Assembly (NCBI GenBank): GCA_029721435.1
Contig: CM056573.1
Location: 49,450,501 to 49,514,500, forward strand
Length of the DNA: 64,000 bases
Origin: Gymnothorax reevesii
Taxonomy: Eukaryota; Chordata; Actinopteri; Anguilliformes; Muraenidae
Direction of reading: 5' to 3'
Part shown: piece by piece, positions 45,701 to 48,352 of the stretch
Position numbering within the stretch: position 1 is the first letter of the stretch
Layout: every line of letters starts with the position of its first letter
The notes under the pieces: model-generated
The model's input: only the letters and a program-made list of their open reading frames with translations
Database searches by the model: none
Told to the model about the DNA's origin: nothing
Position numbers and translations under genes: made by a program

Positions 45701-48352
45701 TTGACAAGTCAGAATTGAATTTTATCTGGTATTCCATTTAAGATATCTGTAAAGTAAGGAAAATTCTTTGTTTTCAATTACACGATTAAAATCGGTGATG
45801 TCACTAATTGCCGCTAAGTTGGTTGATATGCAGGCAGAGGGAACCAATAAAAAAAGTGCAGGATCAGGATCATTCTTCTTGTTTAAAGATTTAATATTTA
45901 ACTGTCAATCTGCACCCTACATTCCTCCAACTTTTGAAAATGATATGCGATTAAAAGCCAATCTTCCTCCTTGATACCAACGTCCCTGGGACGTAGGGTG
46001 CTTTGTTTCTGGCAGCACCACAATCATAAACAGAGCATAAAAAAGGCATTCTTTTGGCACAACAGCGTAAGCCATGTAGCGTAATGTGGGGTTCAAGAGC
46101 GTTGAGGGTTTGTTTATCAACCAACATGGCGGAATGCCAATTTGCATGTTGTTGTGACGTAGATTGAAAACAAAAAATTGTAGATATCCGCGATGAACAC
46201 CTGCTACTAGAAAGAACTAATTTTTTTACATCAGCAATTGATATTTCCTCTAATAAGCATTGCATTGTAAATTTATGGATAACATTTTGACTAGTGAGAA
46301 TAGAGTTGTAGATATCATTAATTAGAATTGCAACTAGTCAAAATGACATTAAGGATATGCTGACTTGGAATTATAACATGTCAAAACTGAATTAAAGAAA
46401 TCTGAAATAAAATCTGAATGGAAGAAAATGGCAAAAGCTGACTAATTGCAATTGAATTACAGATATCTACAATGAACATTTCCACTAGTAAGAAAGTCAT
46501 TGTTGATATCAAGAACTAATATTTTAACTTGTGAGAACTGAGTTGCAGATATCTTTAATTGGAATTTCCACTTGTCTAAATGATATTATGGATATGTTGG
46601 CTTGGAATTCTCACTAGTCAAAAAGCTACTGTTGATTTATTTGTTATCACTGCAACTGATTAAATGTCAAAACAGCTTTCCATGAACAGTCCATCAATGG
46701 GATCAATGATGTCGTCAGTCAGAGTTACCTTCTGCGGACTGGGGTTCCCCATGAGTGTTCTGGCGACGGGGCACTTTTCAGACAACGAGTTAGACATCTT
46801 CTCAATCGCCTTGTCCTCGCTAACATTCTTCAATCAAGCAACCGAAAAAAAAAAAACTGATGAGACTTCAAAAGGACAAGAGGAGACAAATGCTGATGAG
46901 ACCAAATAAACCTATAGTCATTCATTTCTACTGCATTACTTTGGTAGGACAACACTTCATATTTGCCATTTCGCCCTGATGAAGGCTACCTGCCGAAACA
47001 TGTAGCCGTTTTATTGTTCTATTATGAAATAGCCAATTACTAAAGGCTTTTTAATGTCTATACCAGAAGAGTTGCCTTAGATCATCTGTTTGGTTTTTTT
47101 TCATACTCCATGTCCAACCTTTTCTTATCCTACAGTTCTACAAATACTTTTCGGAGAGAAAATAAAAATTAGGACAAACATCAGGCTAACGTAAACATAA
47201 CTCGGCTAAATGTTATGACCTTGTAGCCAAACAATTCTGCCTTGTGGAAAGAATTCCGTATCCAATTTCCACTTTTTTCAGCTCGTTGAAAGAACTATTT
47301 TAAAAATAGACCATTTCGCAAGGTTTCATTACTGAGAAGGAGGCTTTCAAATTTAATATTAATATTGCAAATACATGTTCTGCATATGCCCTAGCCACCC
47401 TGTGTGTCATCAGTAACATGGCTGCTGCCCTTTATGCCATTAACTCACAGCATTGTATATTTAACTCTAAATGACTGGTTATGCGTTTGACATTTTACAC
47501 ACCCGAAAGTTTCCCTATGAACCCAAACATCAAATTGAGCCGTAAAAGTACTGAATTGGTTCGATATTGGTGGAGGTGCATGCATACTTATTTCCCTGCT
47601 TGTCTAAATCTAAATAGTTGTGAAATAAGTCGCTTTATTGCGCAGAGAGAAGTGGTCGAGACAACTGCTCTGCTGGTGTTCTGTCAATTTTTGAAACCTA
47701 TCAAAATATTCTGCCTCGCGGTTCTGCGCTTGCGCAAACCTAAAATCTTGGGCTCTGCTCAAATATCCTCAAAAGTAATAAAAATACATTTTTTTTTTCC
47801 ATTACGGCTTTCGACCTGTAAGCGTAAACGTATTTGCATGTACGCCGAGTTTTTCTGAAAATGCAGAAATTAAGTGATAATGGCGTGCGGCATACATCTT
47901 TAAAACAAACTTATCCAAATCAAAACATCTGCTTATGTCATAGTAAGCGAAGAAATAAAGTTACCACTGTAGACTGATTCATATCAAAATATGAAGGCGA
48001 AATGAAAGACTTAACGATCGCTTTGCATTCCCATTTTTTTGACAAGGTAGCACAAATTGTCAGAACACCGGAATCATAACTTCAACTTGGTTGTCGCGAC
48101 TAGCTATTAGGGTAGAGCTAGAGCTGGCTGTGAGCTGAAATGAAACAACTTTGACATTGAGTTACCTGAGCCCAGAACGTAATGGCGTCCACAACATGAG
48201 TCACACCGACTAGCTCCACTGAAACGAAGAGCATTAATTTGATCAATATCGATCAAGTTCTGTGAACTGTCACACTTTGACAACCTCGATAGCTAATTTC
48301 ACACATTAGAAGACAACTCACTTTTTTCAGGCTCTGATTTTGGTTTATCCAT
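587..48352 (-). CDS. stk31: STK31 (TDRD8), serine/threonine kinase 31-like, 15 coding exons, 3' part outside window
   Basis: STK31 is a germ-cell Tudor protein with coiled coils and a C-terminal kinase-like domain, expressed mainly in testis. I assembled 15 exons by reading acceptor (AG) and donor (GT) sites on the minus strand. All phases join and give about 658 residues with no stop. The order matches the vertebrate protein: a short N-terminus ending in ITFWAQ, a Tudor domain (roughly residues 60-130, core VSYVDYGNTE), an OB-like extension with DIGEEVLK, a coiled coil (about 262-380), and helical segments with KEYSHAQE, CKELEIA and LRWRLVEE. The kinase-like domain is missing because the gene runs off the left edge. 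Introns range from about 100 bp to 18.6 kb and are packed with transposons. Identity rests on residue-level resemblance in every exon to the known family; I am confident of it. Coordinates are the genomic span; the exons are listed separately. Confidence 0.93.
719..2166. other. STK31 intron, no gene
   Basis: Intron sequence with a short ATCT microsatellite near 1826 and a G-rich stretch near 1640-1690. No exon or bounded transposon was recognised. The DNA resumes a clear element only at the target duplication at 2167. Confidence 0.5.
2175..5037. mobile_element. Non-autonomous hAT-type element with long inverted ends and 8-bp target duplication
   Basis: The left end starts CAGTAGTGGAGCTAC and the right end, read inward on the other strand, starts CAGTGGCGGAGCTAA. 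The inverted similarity continues for about 250 bases (ACACGTCCCTTT, CTCAATC/ATCTC, CCAATTATCGTAATTGG, GAAATC). The element is flanked by CTGCCACC on both sides (2167-2174 and 5038-5045), an 8-bp duplication typical of hAT transposons. No transposase is visible. A G homopolymer (about 2191-2210) lies just inside the left end and a C run inside the right end. A second inverted-repeat unit is nested at 3147-3676. Related copies are at 38210, 50493 and 63188. Confidence 0.8.
3147..3676. repeat. Nested inverted repeat, ~155-bp arms with ~215-bp spacer
   Basis: The left arm (about 3147-3302) and the right arm (about 3520-3676) are near-perfect reverse complements, including GATGTCCTGTCAAATCATAA, CAAATGATTTTCTGGTTGAG and CAGTGGTCACCAGTAACCTC. 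The left arm has a small insertion (AAATAAAGTTT region). It looks like a fold-back MITE inside the hAT-type element. The target duplication is not clear. Confidence 0.7.
5046..5459. other. STK31 intron, AT-rich, nothing recognised
   Basis: AT-rich sequence between the hAT-type element and the next repeat. No coding potential or bounded element was seen. Confidence 0.5.
5460..6770. repeat. Diverged interspersed repeat with inverted segments and a GGAC tract
   Basis: A segment near 5655-5735 (catgaaacctcagag, ttttgctaaaactttg, ggtaccaa) reappears reverse-complemented near 6600-6690. A (GGAC)n tract lies at about 6477-6491, followed by a G-rich AGGGCAGGGGCAT end. The left edge holds GGACGACGCCGATGC then CGCCGGACGCAAAGTGACAA. 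The GGAC tract links it to the ACGG-tailed family elsewhere in the window. Boundaries are uncertain. Confidence 0.45.
6928..7113. repeat. Small TIR repeat (MITE)
   Basis: The left end is TTAGGGTGCTTTCACACC; the right end is ATGAAAGCGCCTTAA, an imperfect reverse complement. The spacing is about 185 bp. A 3-bp TTA/TAA flank is possible. This is consistent with a short MITE; superfamily not assigned. Confidence 0.45.
7237..7734 (+). repeat. 5' LTR of the Gmr1-like element
   Basis: 498 bp, TG...CA ended. The first 420 or so bases look identical to the 3' LTR; differences cluster near the 3' end (GTGTGTGTCATCCC versus GTGTCTGTCAACCC, and a CTGTTGTGTTGTTT insertion/deletion). A TATA-like box GAGTATATAAGG lies near 7390, a likely promoter for the element's RNA. 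Confidence 0.93.
7738..7755 (+). promoter_or_regulatory. Probable primer binding site
   Basis: Three bases after the LTR comes TGGGGGCTC, which matches the nine bases complementary to the 3' end of tRNA-Pro, followed by a weaker match. Position and sequence fit minus-strand priming by tRNA-Pro; the weaker second half makes this provisional. Confidence 0.55.
7824..11429 (+). CDS. Gag-protease-integrase polyprotein of the Gmr1-like element (broken at the start of RT)
   Basis: An open frame of 1201 residues. The likely functional start is the methionine at residue 10 (MDDFLASP). Residues about 90-175 are a highly charged E/K/R coiled coil. Residues about 180-345 form the capsid and resemble the SCAN fold region. 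A CCHC zinc knuckle (CRYCKKSGHVTTNC) is near residue 399. The aspartic protease motif is DTGAS near 491. The integrase zinc domain (H...H, then CKTCHTC) is at about 740-785. The DDE residues are visible at VDCVG (about 815), SDQGS (about 874) and the E of GALERF (about 909). A GPY/F-type tail (HGPYEIL) follows near 1048. The frame then enters the first residues of reverse transcriptase and stops. Gag packages the RNA and integrase inserts the DNA copy. The gag and integrase parts look intact. Confidence 0.93.
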   Translation: MNTYILTTAMDDFLASPTVGVLKSFKKTELLEICRHLELTEVKPAMRIARLAREIVEYYIDENVFAPGDLEQFPVENPNIEMELQLKLLQIEREEREKQKEFEREEKEKEREEKEKQRQFELEKLAREEKQREFELEKFARQRDFELEKFDREERLQMEQLKIKIQTENKFRASQEVKLVPPFSEKDVDNYFQCFEKVAKSCQWPKEHWPLMLQTVLKGKAQQAYSALSADDSSDYEVVKKVIMRAYELVPEAYRQKFRGLKKSENQTYVEFAHEKQVCFERWCTSMEVKDDFNSLKEMVLVEEFKNCVKDDVKTYLNEKQALNLQSAAKFADEYVLTHKSKFQSSSNNRWSQFQIKGYGDTQDSSPKDKDKSGDGAQKSSNGSDQSVKADSDRSGLVCRYCKKSGHVTTNCWFLKAKKEKEKDTKPNAFVKTRLETPVVDNQSAELPASCGAKKPNTADFVREEFLPFVSEGFVALNEHTTPVPIYILRDTGASQSLLLMDSLELRDETASGDFILVQGIEGRTVSVPLRSIFLKSDLVTGQVKVGLMSSLPIKGVSLLLGNDLAGGKVIPPVHLTSQPSTEDGDEDPSLYPSCAVTRAMAKKAKEEDDVVPSSTLNSQDSGGSPHDSDWPTMVSPFEDLSDTFISSLFSQPDGSGDSDVSGDLSLSRERLIEEQTNDPEICVLKRRALPDKEIDAVPVGYYLKDGVLMRKWRPPDIPANADWAVVRQIVVPKVYRNEILTMAHSLPLGGHLGVNKTVDKIMKHFFWPGLRKDVSNFCKTCHTCQVVGKHQLDPPVAPLQPIPAFGEPFSRVIVDCVGPLPKTRSGNQYLLTIMCASTRFPEAIPLRNIKAAAISKALIKFFTLFGLPREIQSDQGSNFTSGLFQQVVYELGAKQILSSAYHPESQGALERFHSTLKTMMRTYCYDHEKDWDEGVHLLLFAAREAVQESTGFSPFELVFGHEVRGPLLLLSEQWQEKEPHISLLDYISKFKERLRAACDLAKENLKSSQGKMKTWYDHKARSREFKPGEKVLVLFPLQSNPLQARFHGPYEILTKLNDLNYIVKTPDRRKPKQLCHINMLKPYHERNARVAAVTSDSPMVKTCEDEGEFQDDEPRIKAEVLSCKLSNTEVLQNLDVKLQHLEPSQRDQFERLIKKYEDLFPDVPKRVTIASHDVDVGDAKPIKQHPYRMNPEKRKIAEKD
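11413..12492 (+). pseudogene. Reverse transcriptase (N-terminus deleted) and RNase H of the Gmr1-like element
   Basis: A 359-residue frame, shifted relative to the upstream polyprotein and overlapping it by 17 bases. It opens directly at TDVFPIPRIDD, so the preceding fingers segment of reverse transcriptase is absent. It retains the F/YG-type motif (LPFGMKNAP), the catalytic YIDD (about residue 93), and the thumb/connection region. RNase H follows with its acidic residues at VDASD, IEKE, YTDHNP and ADCLSR. The residue content is typical of Ty3/gypsy. The deletion and frameshift should abolish DNA synthesis by this copy. I describe the break only; no repaired protein is given. Confidence 0.9.
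12614..12625 (+). promoter_or_regulatory. Probable polypurine tract
   Basis: A purine-rich stretch (TTGGAATGGAGG) directly abuts the 3' LTR start TGTAATG. This is the expected site for plus-strand priming. Confidence 0.5.
12626..13118 (+). repeat. 3' LTR of the Gmr1-like element
   Basis: 493 bp, starting TGTAATG and ending ATAACA, followed by the ACAC target duplication. Near-identity with the 5' LTR implies a fairly recent insertion. Confidence 0.93.
13123..13600. other. STK31 intron, nothing recognised
   Basis: Unremarkable intron between the LTR element and a Tc1 element, with a poly-A run near 13252-13269. No exon seen. Confidence 0.5.
13601..15215. mobile_element. Tc1-like transposon, inactive
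   Basis: Inverted ends share AGCG(C)(C/G)CTCC..TAATT.TTGGC.CCCCTGGTTAAGA at 13603-13641 and, on the other strand, at about 15174-15213. The length of 1.6 kb is normal for Tc1. TA flanks are plausible. The transposase is on the minus strand and is broken. Confidence 0.85.
13823..14871 (-). pseudogene. Tc1 transposase, frameshifted
   Basis: The N-terminal frame (14871-14449) opens near MGKTKEHT and carries a paired-like helix-turn-helix (VRLMCVDHHKSGSDYKKIA), a GRGRK basic motif and a second HTH (TVEELQQMVASWGHKVSKTT, then RRYLHANK). The C-terminal frame (14095-13823) carries PWPSQSPDLNLIENLW, the segment that includes the last acidic catalytic residue of the DDE domain. The middle part (about 14100-14450) is out of frame, so the protein is dead. 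In life it cuts and pastes the element at TA sites. Confidence 0.88.
15230..17060. repeat. Minisatellite-type interspersed repeat with hairpin tail, interrupted by a piggyBac MITE
   Basis: Long units recur at about 15530-15670, 16600-16870 and 16870-17060. Shared phrases are GACCTTTTGACCCC, ACAACAAAAATAGTG, AACAGTGTTTACAAAGAA and GAATTTCATTACCC. Each later unit ends in a GACGG/GACAG-rich stretch followed by CAAGGTCTTCGCAATACCCG. The last ends in a hairpin (CCCGGTGGCC ... GGCCTCGGG). This fits the ACGG-tailed minisatellite element family seen elsewhere in the window. Confidence 0.55.
15675..16595. mobile_element. piggyBac-type MITE with TTAA duplication
   Basis: Flanked by TTAA at 15671-15674 and 16596-16599. 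The left end CCCTATTCCTTTGTTT and the right end (other strand) CCTTATTCATATGTTT are inverted. An inner pair TTGGGATCCAATGGACCCC and TTGGGGTCCACTGGACCCC marks both sub-ends. It is inserted where the surrounding repeat reads CCCTTAAAG in the uninterrupted unit. No transposase is present. Confidence 0.75.
17061..17696. other. STK31 intron, nothing recognised
   Basis: No exon or bounded repeat was identified here. Confidence 0.5.
17697..18845. repeat. 1.15-kb element with ~120-bp inverted ends
   Basis: The left arm (about 17697-17818) and right arm (about 18733-18845) are imperfect reverse complements sharing AGTGGAGCGGG, AAAAGTGCAAAT.GTGATAC and ACCTCCGGCCAC. Inside, AAGATGG and CCATCTTGG segments give a further inner pairing. 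It looks like an old non-autonomous DNA transposon; superfamily not assigned. Confidence 0.6.
18950..19357. repeat. ~64-bp degenerate tandem array abutting the STK31 exon 14 donor
   Basis: Phrases of the type CTGGTACCTGT followed by TTCTGC or TTTGGCTGAT recur at about 18987, 19051, 19114, 19180, 19242 and 19272, then at 19351 in the exon junction itself. The + strand exon boundary reads CTGGTACCTGTAGGTTCTGC, so the array unit includes a copy of the exon end and donor. On the gene strand several units read like ...CAG followed by GTACCA. Confidence 0.6.
19358..19477 (-). CDS. stk31: STK31 coding exon 14
   Basis: One hundred twenty bases (40 residues), acceptor TCTTCAG, donor GTACCA. It includes FNRVMQQIQKEQSLLCNIREKY, comparable to YSQVLQKIHSEERLIATVQAKY (family). 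Its donor end resembles the unit of the tandem array that follows in the intron. Confidence 0.92.
19563..19679 (-). CDS. stk31: STK31 coding exon 13
   Basis: One hundred seventeen bases (39 residues), acceptor TTTTCAG, donor GTGAGT. It includes VDICKELEIAQ, matching SSVCKELEIAL. A nearer AG (after ACTTC) would put a stop in frame, so the upstream acceptor is used. Confidence 0.9.
19680..20084. other. STK31 intron between exons 13 and 12, left part
   Basis: No gene or bounded repeat was recognised before the minisatellite element at 20085. Confidence 0.5.
20085..20475. repeat. ACGG-tailed minisatellite element, two 157-bp units
   Basis: Two tandem units start near 20124 and 20281, sharing TGACCTTGAGAATGGC, CTGGCGCCGGGGTATCA and TGAGATATCT.GCTGACA. 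They are followed by ACGTACGGACGGACGG, then GTCCCGCTGC..GCGCAGCGGGGGAC, a strong GC-rich hairpin. The layout of unit array, ACGG tract and hairpin resembles the pearl/HINE-type (Helentron-associated) elements. Confidence 0.6.
20641..20820 (-). CDS. stk31: STK31 coding exon 12
   Basis: One hundred eighty bases (60 residues), acceptor CCACAG, donor GTATGA. It contains FEQFSEWKSRKQQE and REKTDAALQSLCSWF, matching KKFYDWK and SETDASLHRLVAWF in the family. Confidence 0.93.
21113..21238 (-). CDS. stk31: STK31 coding exon 11
   Basis: One hundred twenty-six bases (42 residues), acceptor TTACAG, donor GTGGGA, phase 0. It contains IDQRNRVRSALTVAVDEYI and EVDGLPITERM, corresponding to IAQRNEM and ILEVD of the family. 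The donor is GT but weak after position +3. Confidence 0.9.
21364..21520 (-). CDS. stk31: STK31 coding exon 10
   Basis: One hundred fifty-seven bases, acceptor GGACAG, donor GTGAGT. It includes MEKLEVAWKEYSHAQEIVKAC, matching LEIIWAEYSLAQENIKTC of the family; this is one of the clearest matches in the central region. Confidence 0.93.
21521..22173. other. STK31 intron between exons 10 and 9, right of exon 10
   Basis: No recognised gene or repeat up to the boundary of the TIR element at 22174. Confidence 0.5.
22272..22480. repeat. Half copy of the fish MITE seen at position 1
   Basis: Begins CCCCAATTCCAAAGAAGTTG and contains AAAAACAGAATACAATGATT, the reverse complement of the end and body of the 1-118 fragment. 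The other half is missing or diverged. Confidence 0.6.
22506..22850 (-). repeat. Truncated LTR of the Gmr1-like family, opposite strand
   Basis: Starting at TGTTATGGCCCCAATTTG, the stretch is the reverse complement of the 3' two thirds of the LTR at 7237-7734, including TGACAGGTCTGGTC, ACAGTCCCTTT and the TATA region (TTATATACTCTTTTGCAGACC). The U3 start of the LTR is absent and a minisatellite element follows at once. It is more diverged than the intact element's LTRs. Confidence 0.85.
22855..23540. repeat. ACGG-tailed minisatellite element, four ~165-bp units
   Basis: Units begin near 22859, 23025, 23189 and 23349 and share AATGGAACTGAAACCCCCAA, GAAGTTTGTAAGTGG.A and TTTTTGAGTTCTG(C/T)(C/T)CCGGAAAT. 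The array ends with (ACGG)n at about 23479-23494 and a hairpin TATCCCACGGTAT...ATACCGGTGGGATA. An interrupted shorter GGACGG tract near 23009 shows the tail can fall within the array. Confidence 0.65.
24425..24630. repeat. Teleost non-LTR/SINE-type 3' end
   Basis: An (AAGATA)n tract is followed by CACTTCATTGAATCCCGTGG, TTTGTCTCTGCATTTAACCC and GGAGCAGTGGGCAGC. This is a repeat commonly found in teleost genomes (recognised from memory). It belongs to a retroposon end, class not certain. Confidence 0.5.
25087..25202 (-). CDS. stk31: STK31 coding exon 9
   Basis: One hundred sixteen bases, acceptor CTCACAG, donor GTAGGG, ending in phase 2. It encodes a helix-prone stretch ending VGKLAGKVDLVRKL, matching the position of KNLAAKMEILKEM in the family. 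The split arginine codon joins exon 10 correctly. Confidence 0.82.
25474..25599 (-). CDS. stk31: STK31 coding exon 8 (coiled coil)
   Basis: One hundred twenty-six bases (42 residues), acceptor TGCCCAG, donor GTGAGG, phase 0. The segment is strongly charged and heptad-like, with EVEKLKEGNGVLQL and LQNQLKEA. Function beyond coiled-coil formation is not visible. Confidence 0.85.
25600..26717. other. STK31 intron between exons 8 and 7, nothing recognised
   Basis: AT-rich intron without recognisable exons or bounded repeats up to the CA/CG microsatellite. Confidence 0.5.
26718..26748. repeat. (CA)n/(CG)n microsatellite
   Basis: About ten CA units run directly into five CG units, an alternating purine-pyrimidine tract. 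Confidence 0.9.
26849..28066 (+). mobile_element. Solo LTR (1.22 kb)
   Basis: Starts TGTTGTGATTCTGC and ends ACCCAACA, with flanks ATGAC and ATTAC (4 of 5 match). It has LTR layout: a pyrimidine-rich U3, a TATTTAAGAGG promoter box near 27702, an AATAAA signal near 28004, then a short U5. A second diverged copy lies at 51581-52829 in the same orientation. No internal retrotransposon sequence is attached. The 3' end lies about 40 bp from the donor of STK31 exon 7. Confidence 0.65.
28106..28271 (-). CDS. stk31: STK31 coding exon 7 (coiled coil)
   Basis: One hundred sixty-six bases, acceptor ACTCAG, donor GTACAT. It completes a split lysine codon and encodes a helical segment with ELVQENERLKAEW, comparable to the LIEENEKLK part of the family. 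A solo LTR of opposite orientation ends only about 40 bp from the donor. Confidence 0.9.
28272..28794. other. STK31 intron between exons 7 and 6, left part
   Basis: Nothing recognised before the minisatellite element. Confidence 0.5.
28795..29082. repeat. ACGG-tailed element with a 59-bp direct duplication
   Basis: GGTCAACAACATCCCCCGCC starts two tandem 59-bp copies (28807 and 28866). Then follow GGGCCTTTATGGTCTGAAG, ACGGACAGACGGACGG and a hairpin-capable end (ATATCCACCTCCCACTTCGC...GGCGACGGATAATAA). A single-unit relative lies at 41750-41972. Confidence 0.65.
29083..29968. other. STK31 intron up to exon 6, nothing recognised
   Basis: No repeat boundary or additional exon seen. Confidence 0.5.
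29969..30288 (-). CDS. stk31: STK31 coding exon 6 (Tudor extension)
   Basis: The largest exon seen, 320 bases, acceptor CTTGTAG, donor GTAAGA, ending in phase 2. It begins GKTFLHNLISGKKLRI and contains NLDIGEEVLK, the OB-like extension after the Tudor barrel, then a low-conservation linker. It is separated from exon 5 by a 12.8-kb transposon-filled intron. Confidence 0.93.
30340..31068. mobile_element. 729-bp TIR element next to STK31 exon 6
   Basis: The left end AGTGGCTATATTTACGGCGC and right end (other strand) AGTGGCTGCATTCACGGCGC are inverted and continue for about 50 bp (GGTGATT, GGGGC, ATATTTAC). The inside holds two similar GACTCGC/CAAATC segments but no transposase. Target duplication is not clear. 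It sits 51 bp upstream of the exon 6 acceptor on the gene strand. Confidence 0.65.
31200..32410. repeat. ~140-bp tandem satellite, about nine units
   Basis: GAAAGTTCATATATGACTTCC-like phrases recur near 31225, 31359, 31505, 31640, 31786, 31901, 32041, 32188 and 32343. Each unit also carries a TTTGACCTTCGAAGGTCA-type partial palindrome and GGTCAAGTTCAAGGTCACC. Units are diverged from one another, so the array is old. No ACGG tail follows directly. Confidence 0.75.
32440..32525. repeat. Fragment of a hAT-like repeat end
   Basis: Contains ATCAACTGGCAGCCCGTGGG and CATCCGGCCCGC twice, a phrase typical of hAT-type repeat ends in vertebrates. No partner end found. Confidence 0.35.
33064..33600 (+). 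pseudogene. Tc1 transposase fragment
   Basis: A plus-strand frame (33064-33358) carries an HTH region (SVLTIVRNIIKRFRESGEI), a basic GRKPT motif and a second helical segment (QCVKEITTWAQEH). The frame then shifts, and about 33390-33590 encodes WAQAHLKWT, VLWSDESTFQI and GNCGRRV, the first catalytic aspartate region. The N-terminal start and the C-terminal part with the last acidic residue are missing, and no inverted ends were found. It is independent of the Tc1 element at 13601. Confidence 0.85.
33601..35925. other. STK31 intron, diverged repeats only
   Basis: A phrase with TTTTTTTAGCCAAATCC and GTTGAGTTCATATGG.ATGACCC occurs near 34180-34250 and 34535-34607. GACTCGGATTTGG-type relatives of this family are common in fish. 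No exon or bounded element was recognised. Confidence 0.45.
35930..36005. repeat. ACGG-tail fragment with hairpin end
   Basis: GTCCGTACGGACGGAG is followed by ATATCCCCGGCTTTGCGC...GCGTGGCGAGGGATAATAA, matching the tail of the elements at 28795 and 41750. The body is missing. Confidence 0.5.
36006..37050. other. STK31 intron, nothing recognised
   Basis: AT-rich sequence with a T homopolymer near 36722-36737. No exon was seen. Confidence 0.5.
37319..37620 (+). pseudogene. Exon of an unidentified transposon-type gene, frameshifted
   Basis: The first frame reads MIETLEEIRKRGYRGDFE, then a very basic KKRKRKKKRKRQLKRQRYRR stretch. Switching frame near 37530 gives TRENIGLAFPRWKELMKEKD and LRDAEVASFLLDK, followed by a good donor GTAAGT at 37620. 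The (R)(V/E)NIG-AF-RWKEL...DAE-A-FLLD pattern recurs in repetitive multi-exon fish genes; I do not know its function. The frameshift indicates decay. The leading 37050-37300 part resembles the upstream region of such repeats. Confidence 0.5.
37760..37932. repeat. Hairpin MITE
   Basis: GTTTACATGGTTTCAGTAGC pairs with the reverse complement GTTTACGGGGTTTCAGTAGC at the right end, continuing through TCGCGATAAACGC.GGCTTT. The two arms of about 70 bp enclose a small inner hairpin (CCTACCCACCAGCTT...AAGCTGGTGGGTAG). Target duplication is not clear. Confidence 0.7.
38210..38855. mobile_element. hAT-type element copy, rearranged, with a perfect palindrome at one end
   Basis: The left end begins CAGTGGCG, then carries a palindrome (38226-38271: AACGCGTCAAGGAAAGGAAA and its reverse complement) before the shared body GACGCGTTTTCCAATTATCA. 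The remainder is the reverse complement of the body of the elements at 2175 and 63188 (GGTTCACTCCGAGAGCACTC, GCAGCACCTGTTAAG, CTGTCGACAG). A second CAGTGGCGTAGCCAG end is embedded at about 38343. The right terminus is missing. Confidence 0.65.
38870..39977. other. STK31 intron, nothing recognised
   Basis: No exon or bounded repeat was identified. Confidence 0.5.
39982..40065. repeat. 84-bp near-perfect hairpin
   Basis: ATATCGAGGGCTGACTGCAAT and its reverse complement ATTGCAGTCAGCCCTCGATAT form arms of about 33 bp (through AACAGTTATG) around a short loop. This is typical of a tiny fold-back MITE. Confidence 0.75.
40440..41690. repeat. Minisatellite element, about six ~142-bp units with flanks
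   Basis: Units near 40735-41600 share ACCATATAATTCACAATTTT, TATTTGACCAAGGAAGGTTC, CGGATCAGCGGTTTCTGAGAA and CAGTTTTAGCCCCGCCCCTC. A left flank carries CGGACGACAGACGACGGATG and AAGAGGCCTGTGGGCC; a right flank carries TTACGGACGCACAACGGAC and GGTCTCAGGTGACCTAAAAA. The structure matches the minisatellite-core elements called pearl/HINE in marine animals. Confidence 0.65.
41750..41972. repeat. ACGG-tailed element, single unit
   Basis: Closely related to 28795-29082: ACAACATCCCCCGTCAATCG, AGGCCTTTATGGTCTGAAG, CACACACGCACGGACGG, then ATATCCTCTCCCACTTTGTG...GGCGGGGGATAATAA with a hairpin-capable tail. The 59-bp unit is single here. Confidence 0.6.
41973..43136. other. STK31 intron up to exon 5, nothing recognised
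   Basis: No exon or bounded repeat was identified. Confidence 0.5.
43137..43295 (-). CDS. stk31: STK31 coding exon 5 (Tudor core)
   Basis: One hundred fifty-nine bases (53 residues), acceptor GTCTAG, donor GTAACA. It carries the Tudor core FEVSYVDYGNTETI with the aromatic and acidic residues that normally bind methylarginine, then LAKKYRFWGFHI, a conserved Tudor-extension strand. This exon identifies the protein as a Tudor protein. Confidence 0.96.
43454..43525 (-). CDS. stk31: STK31 coding exon 4 (Tudor domain, first strand)
   Basis: Seventy-two bases (24 residues), acceptor GGTGCAG, donor GTTTGT, phase 0. It encodes IYGALFSEDGCWYRCKVL, the start of the Tudor barrel with the conserved D-WYR motif. 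Confidence 0.95.
43526..44417. other. STK31 intron between exons 4 and 3, nothing recognised
   Basis: Contains a short AGAGACAACAAATTC direct repeat near 43985. No gene seen. Confidence 0.5.
44426..44932. mobile_element. 507-bp hAT MITE with perfect 8-bp target duplication
   Basis: The left end CAGGGGTGGCCAACCCTGGT and right end (other strand) CAGGGGTGGCCAACCCTGGT are the same sequence inverted, and the pairing continues through CCTGGAGAGCCGCAGTGTCT. GTTTACAC flanks both sides (44418-44425 and 44933-44940). A second, related end (GCAGGGGTGGATAACGCTGG) sits inside at about 44743, suggesting nesting or an internal rearrangement. Confidence 0.85.
45130..45600 (-). pseudogene. 3' end of a non-LTR retrotransposon (reverse transcriptase C-terminus)
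   Basis: On the minus strand the frame reads ILVPTLTYGNKLWVVTERIR, AEMSFLHRVAGLTLRDRVRS and RLSLEVFRH, the conserved tail of a fish LINE ORF2 after the polymerase domain. It is 5'-truncated, as usual for LINE insertions, has internal frame damage near 45400, and ends in a (CATC)n tract near 45135, the normal tail of this kind of element. Confidence 0.8.
45600..46660. repeat. Degenerate repeat rich in GATATCT...ACTAGT units
   Basis: Phrases GATATCTG(A/C)AAT, AATTCCAC and ACTAGTCAAAATG recur irregularly at 45595-45700 and 46180-46640. The unit is short (about 40-50 bp) and diverged. The middle part (45770-46170) is not part of the array. No coding potential was recognised. Confidence 0.45.
46729..46827 (-). 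CDS. stk31: STK31 coding exon 3
   Basis: Ninety-nine bases (33 residues), phase 0 at both ends, acceptor TTGAAG after a T-rich tract, donor GTAACT. It contains the LSEKCPVA and GNPSPQK segments that lead into the Tudor domain, matching LSE-CP and GN--P-K in the family. Confidence 0.88.
46828..48165. other. STK31 intron between exons 3 and 2, nothing recognised
   Basis: No further exon or bounded repeat was seen. A GATGAAGGCTACCTGCCGAAACATGTAGCC phrase-like retroposon tail (in parts) near 46978 is suggestive only. Confidence 0.4.
48166..48218 (-). CDS. stk31: STK31 coding exon 2
   Basis: Fifty-three bases between acceptor TTTCAG and donor GTAACT. It completes a methionine codon and encodes MELVGVTHVVDAITFWAQ, matching the conserved N-terminal ...DAVTFWAQ segment before the Tudor domain. 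The exon ends in phase 0. Confidence 0.9.
48322..48352 (-). CDS. stk31: STK31 coding exon 1
   Basis: Encodes the start methionine and nine further residues (MDKPKSEPEK) plus one base of the next codon, then donor GTGAGT. The exon probably begins at 48363 after acceptor TTTCCAG, giving 11 bases of 5' leader. The start is chosen because the frame runs cleanly into exon 2. Confidence 0.8.
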
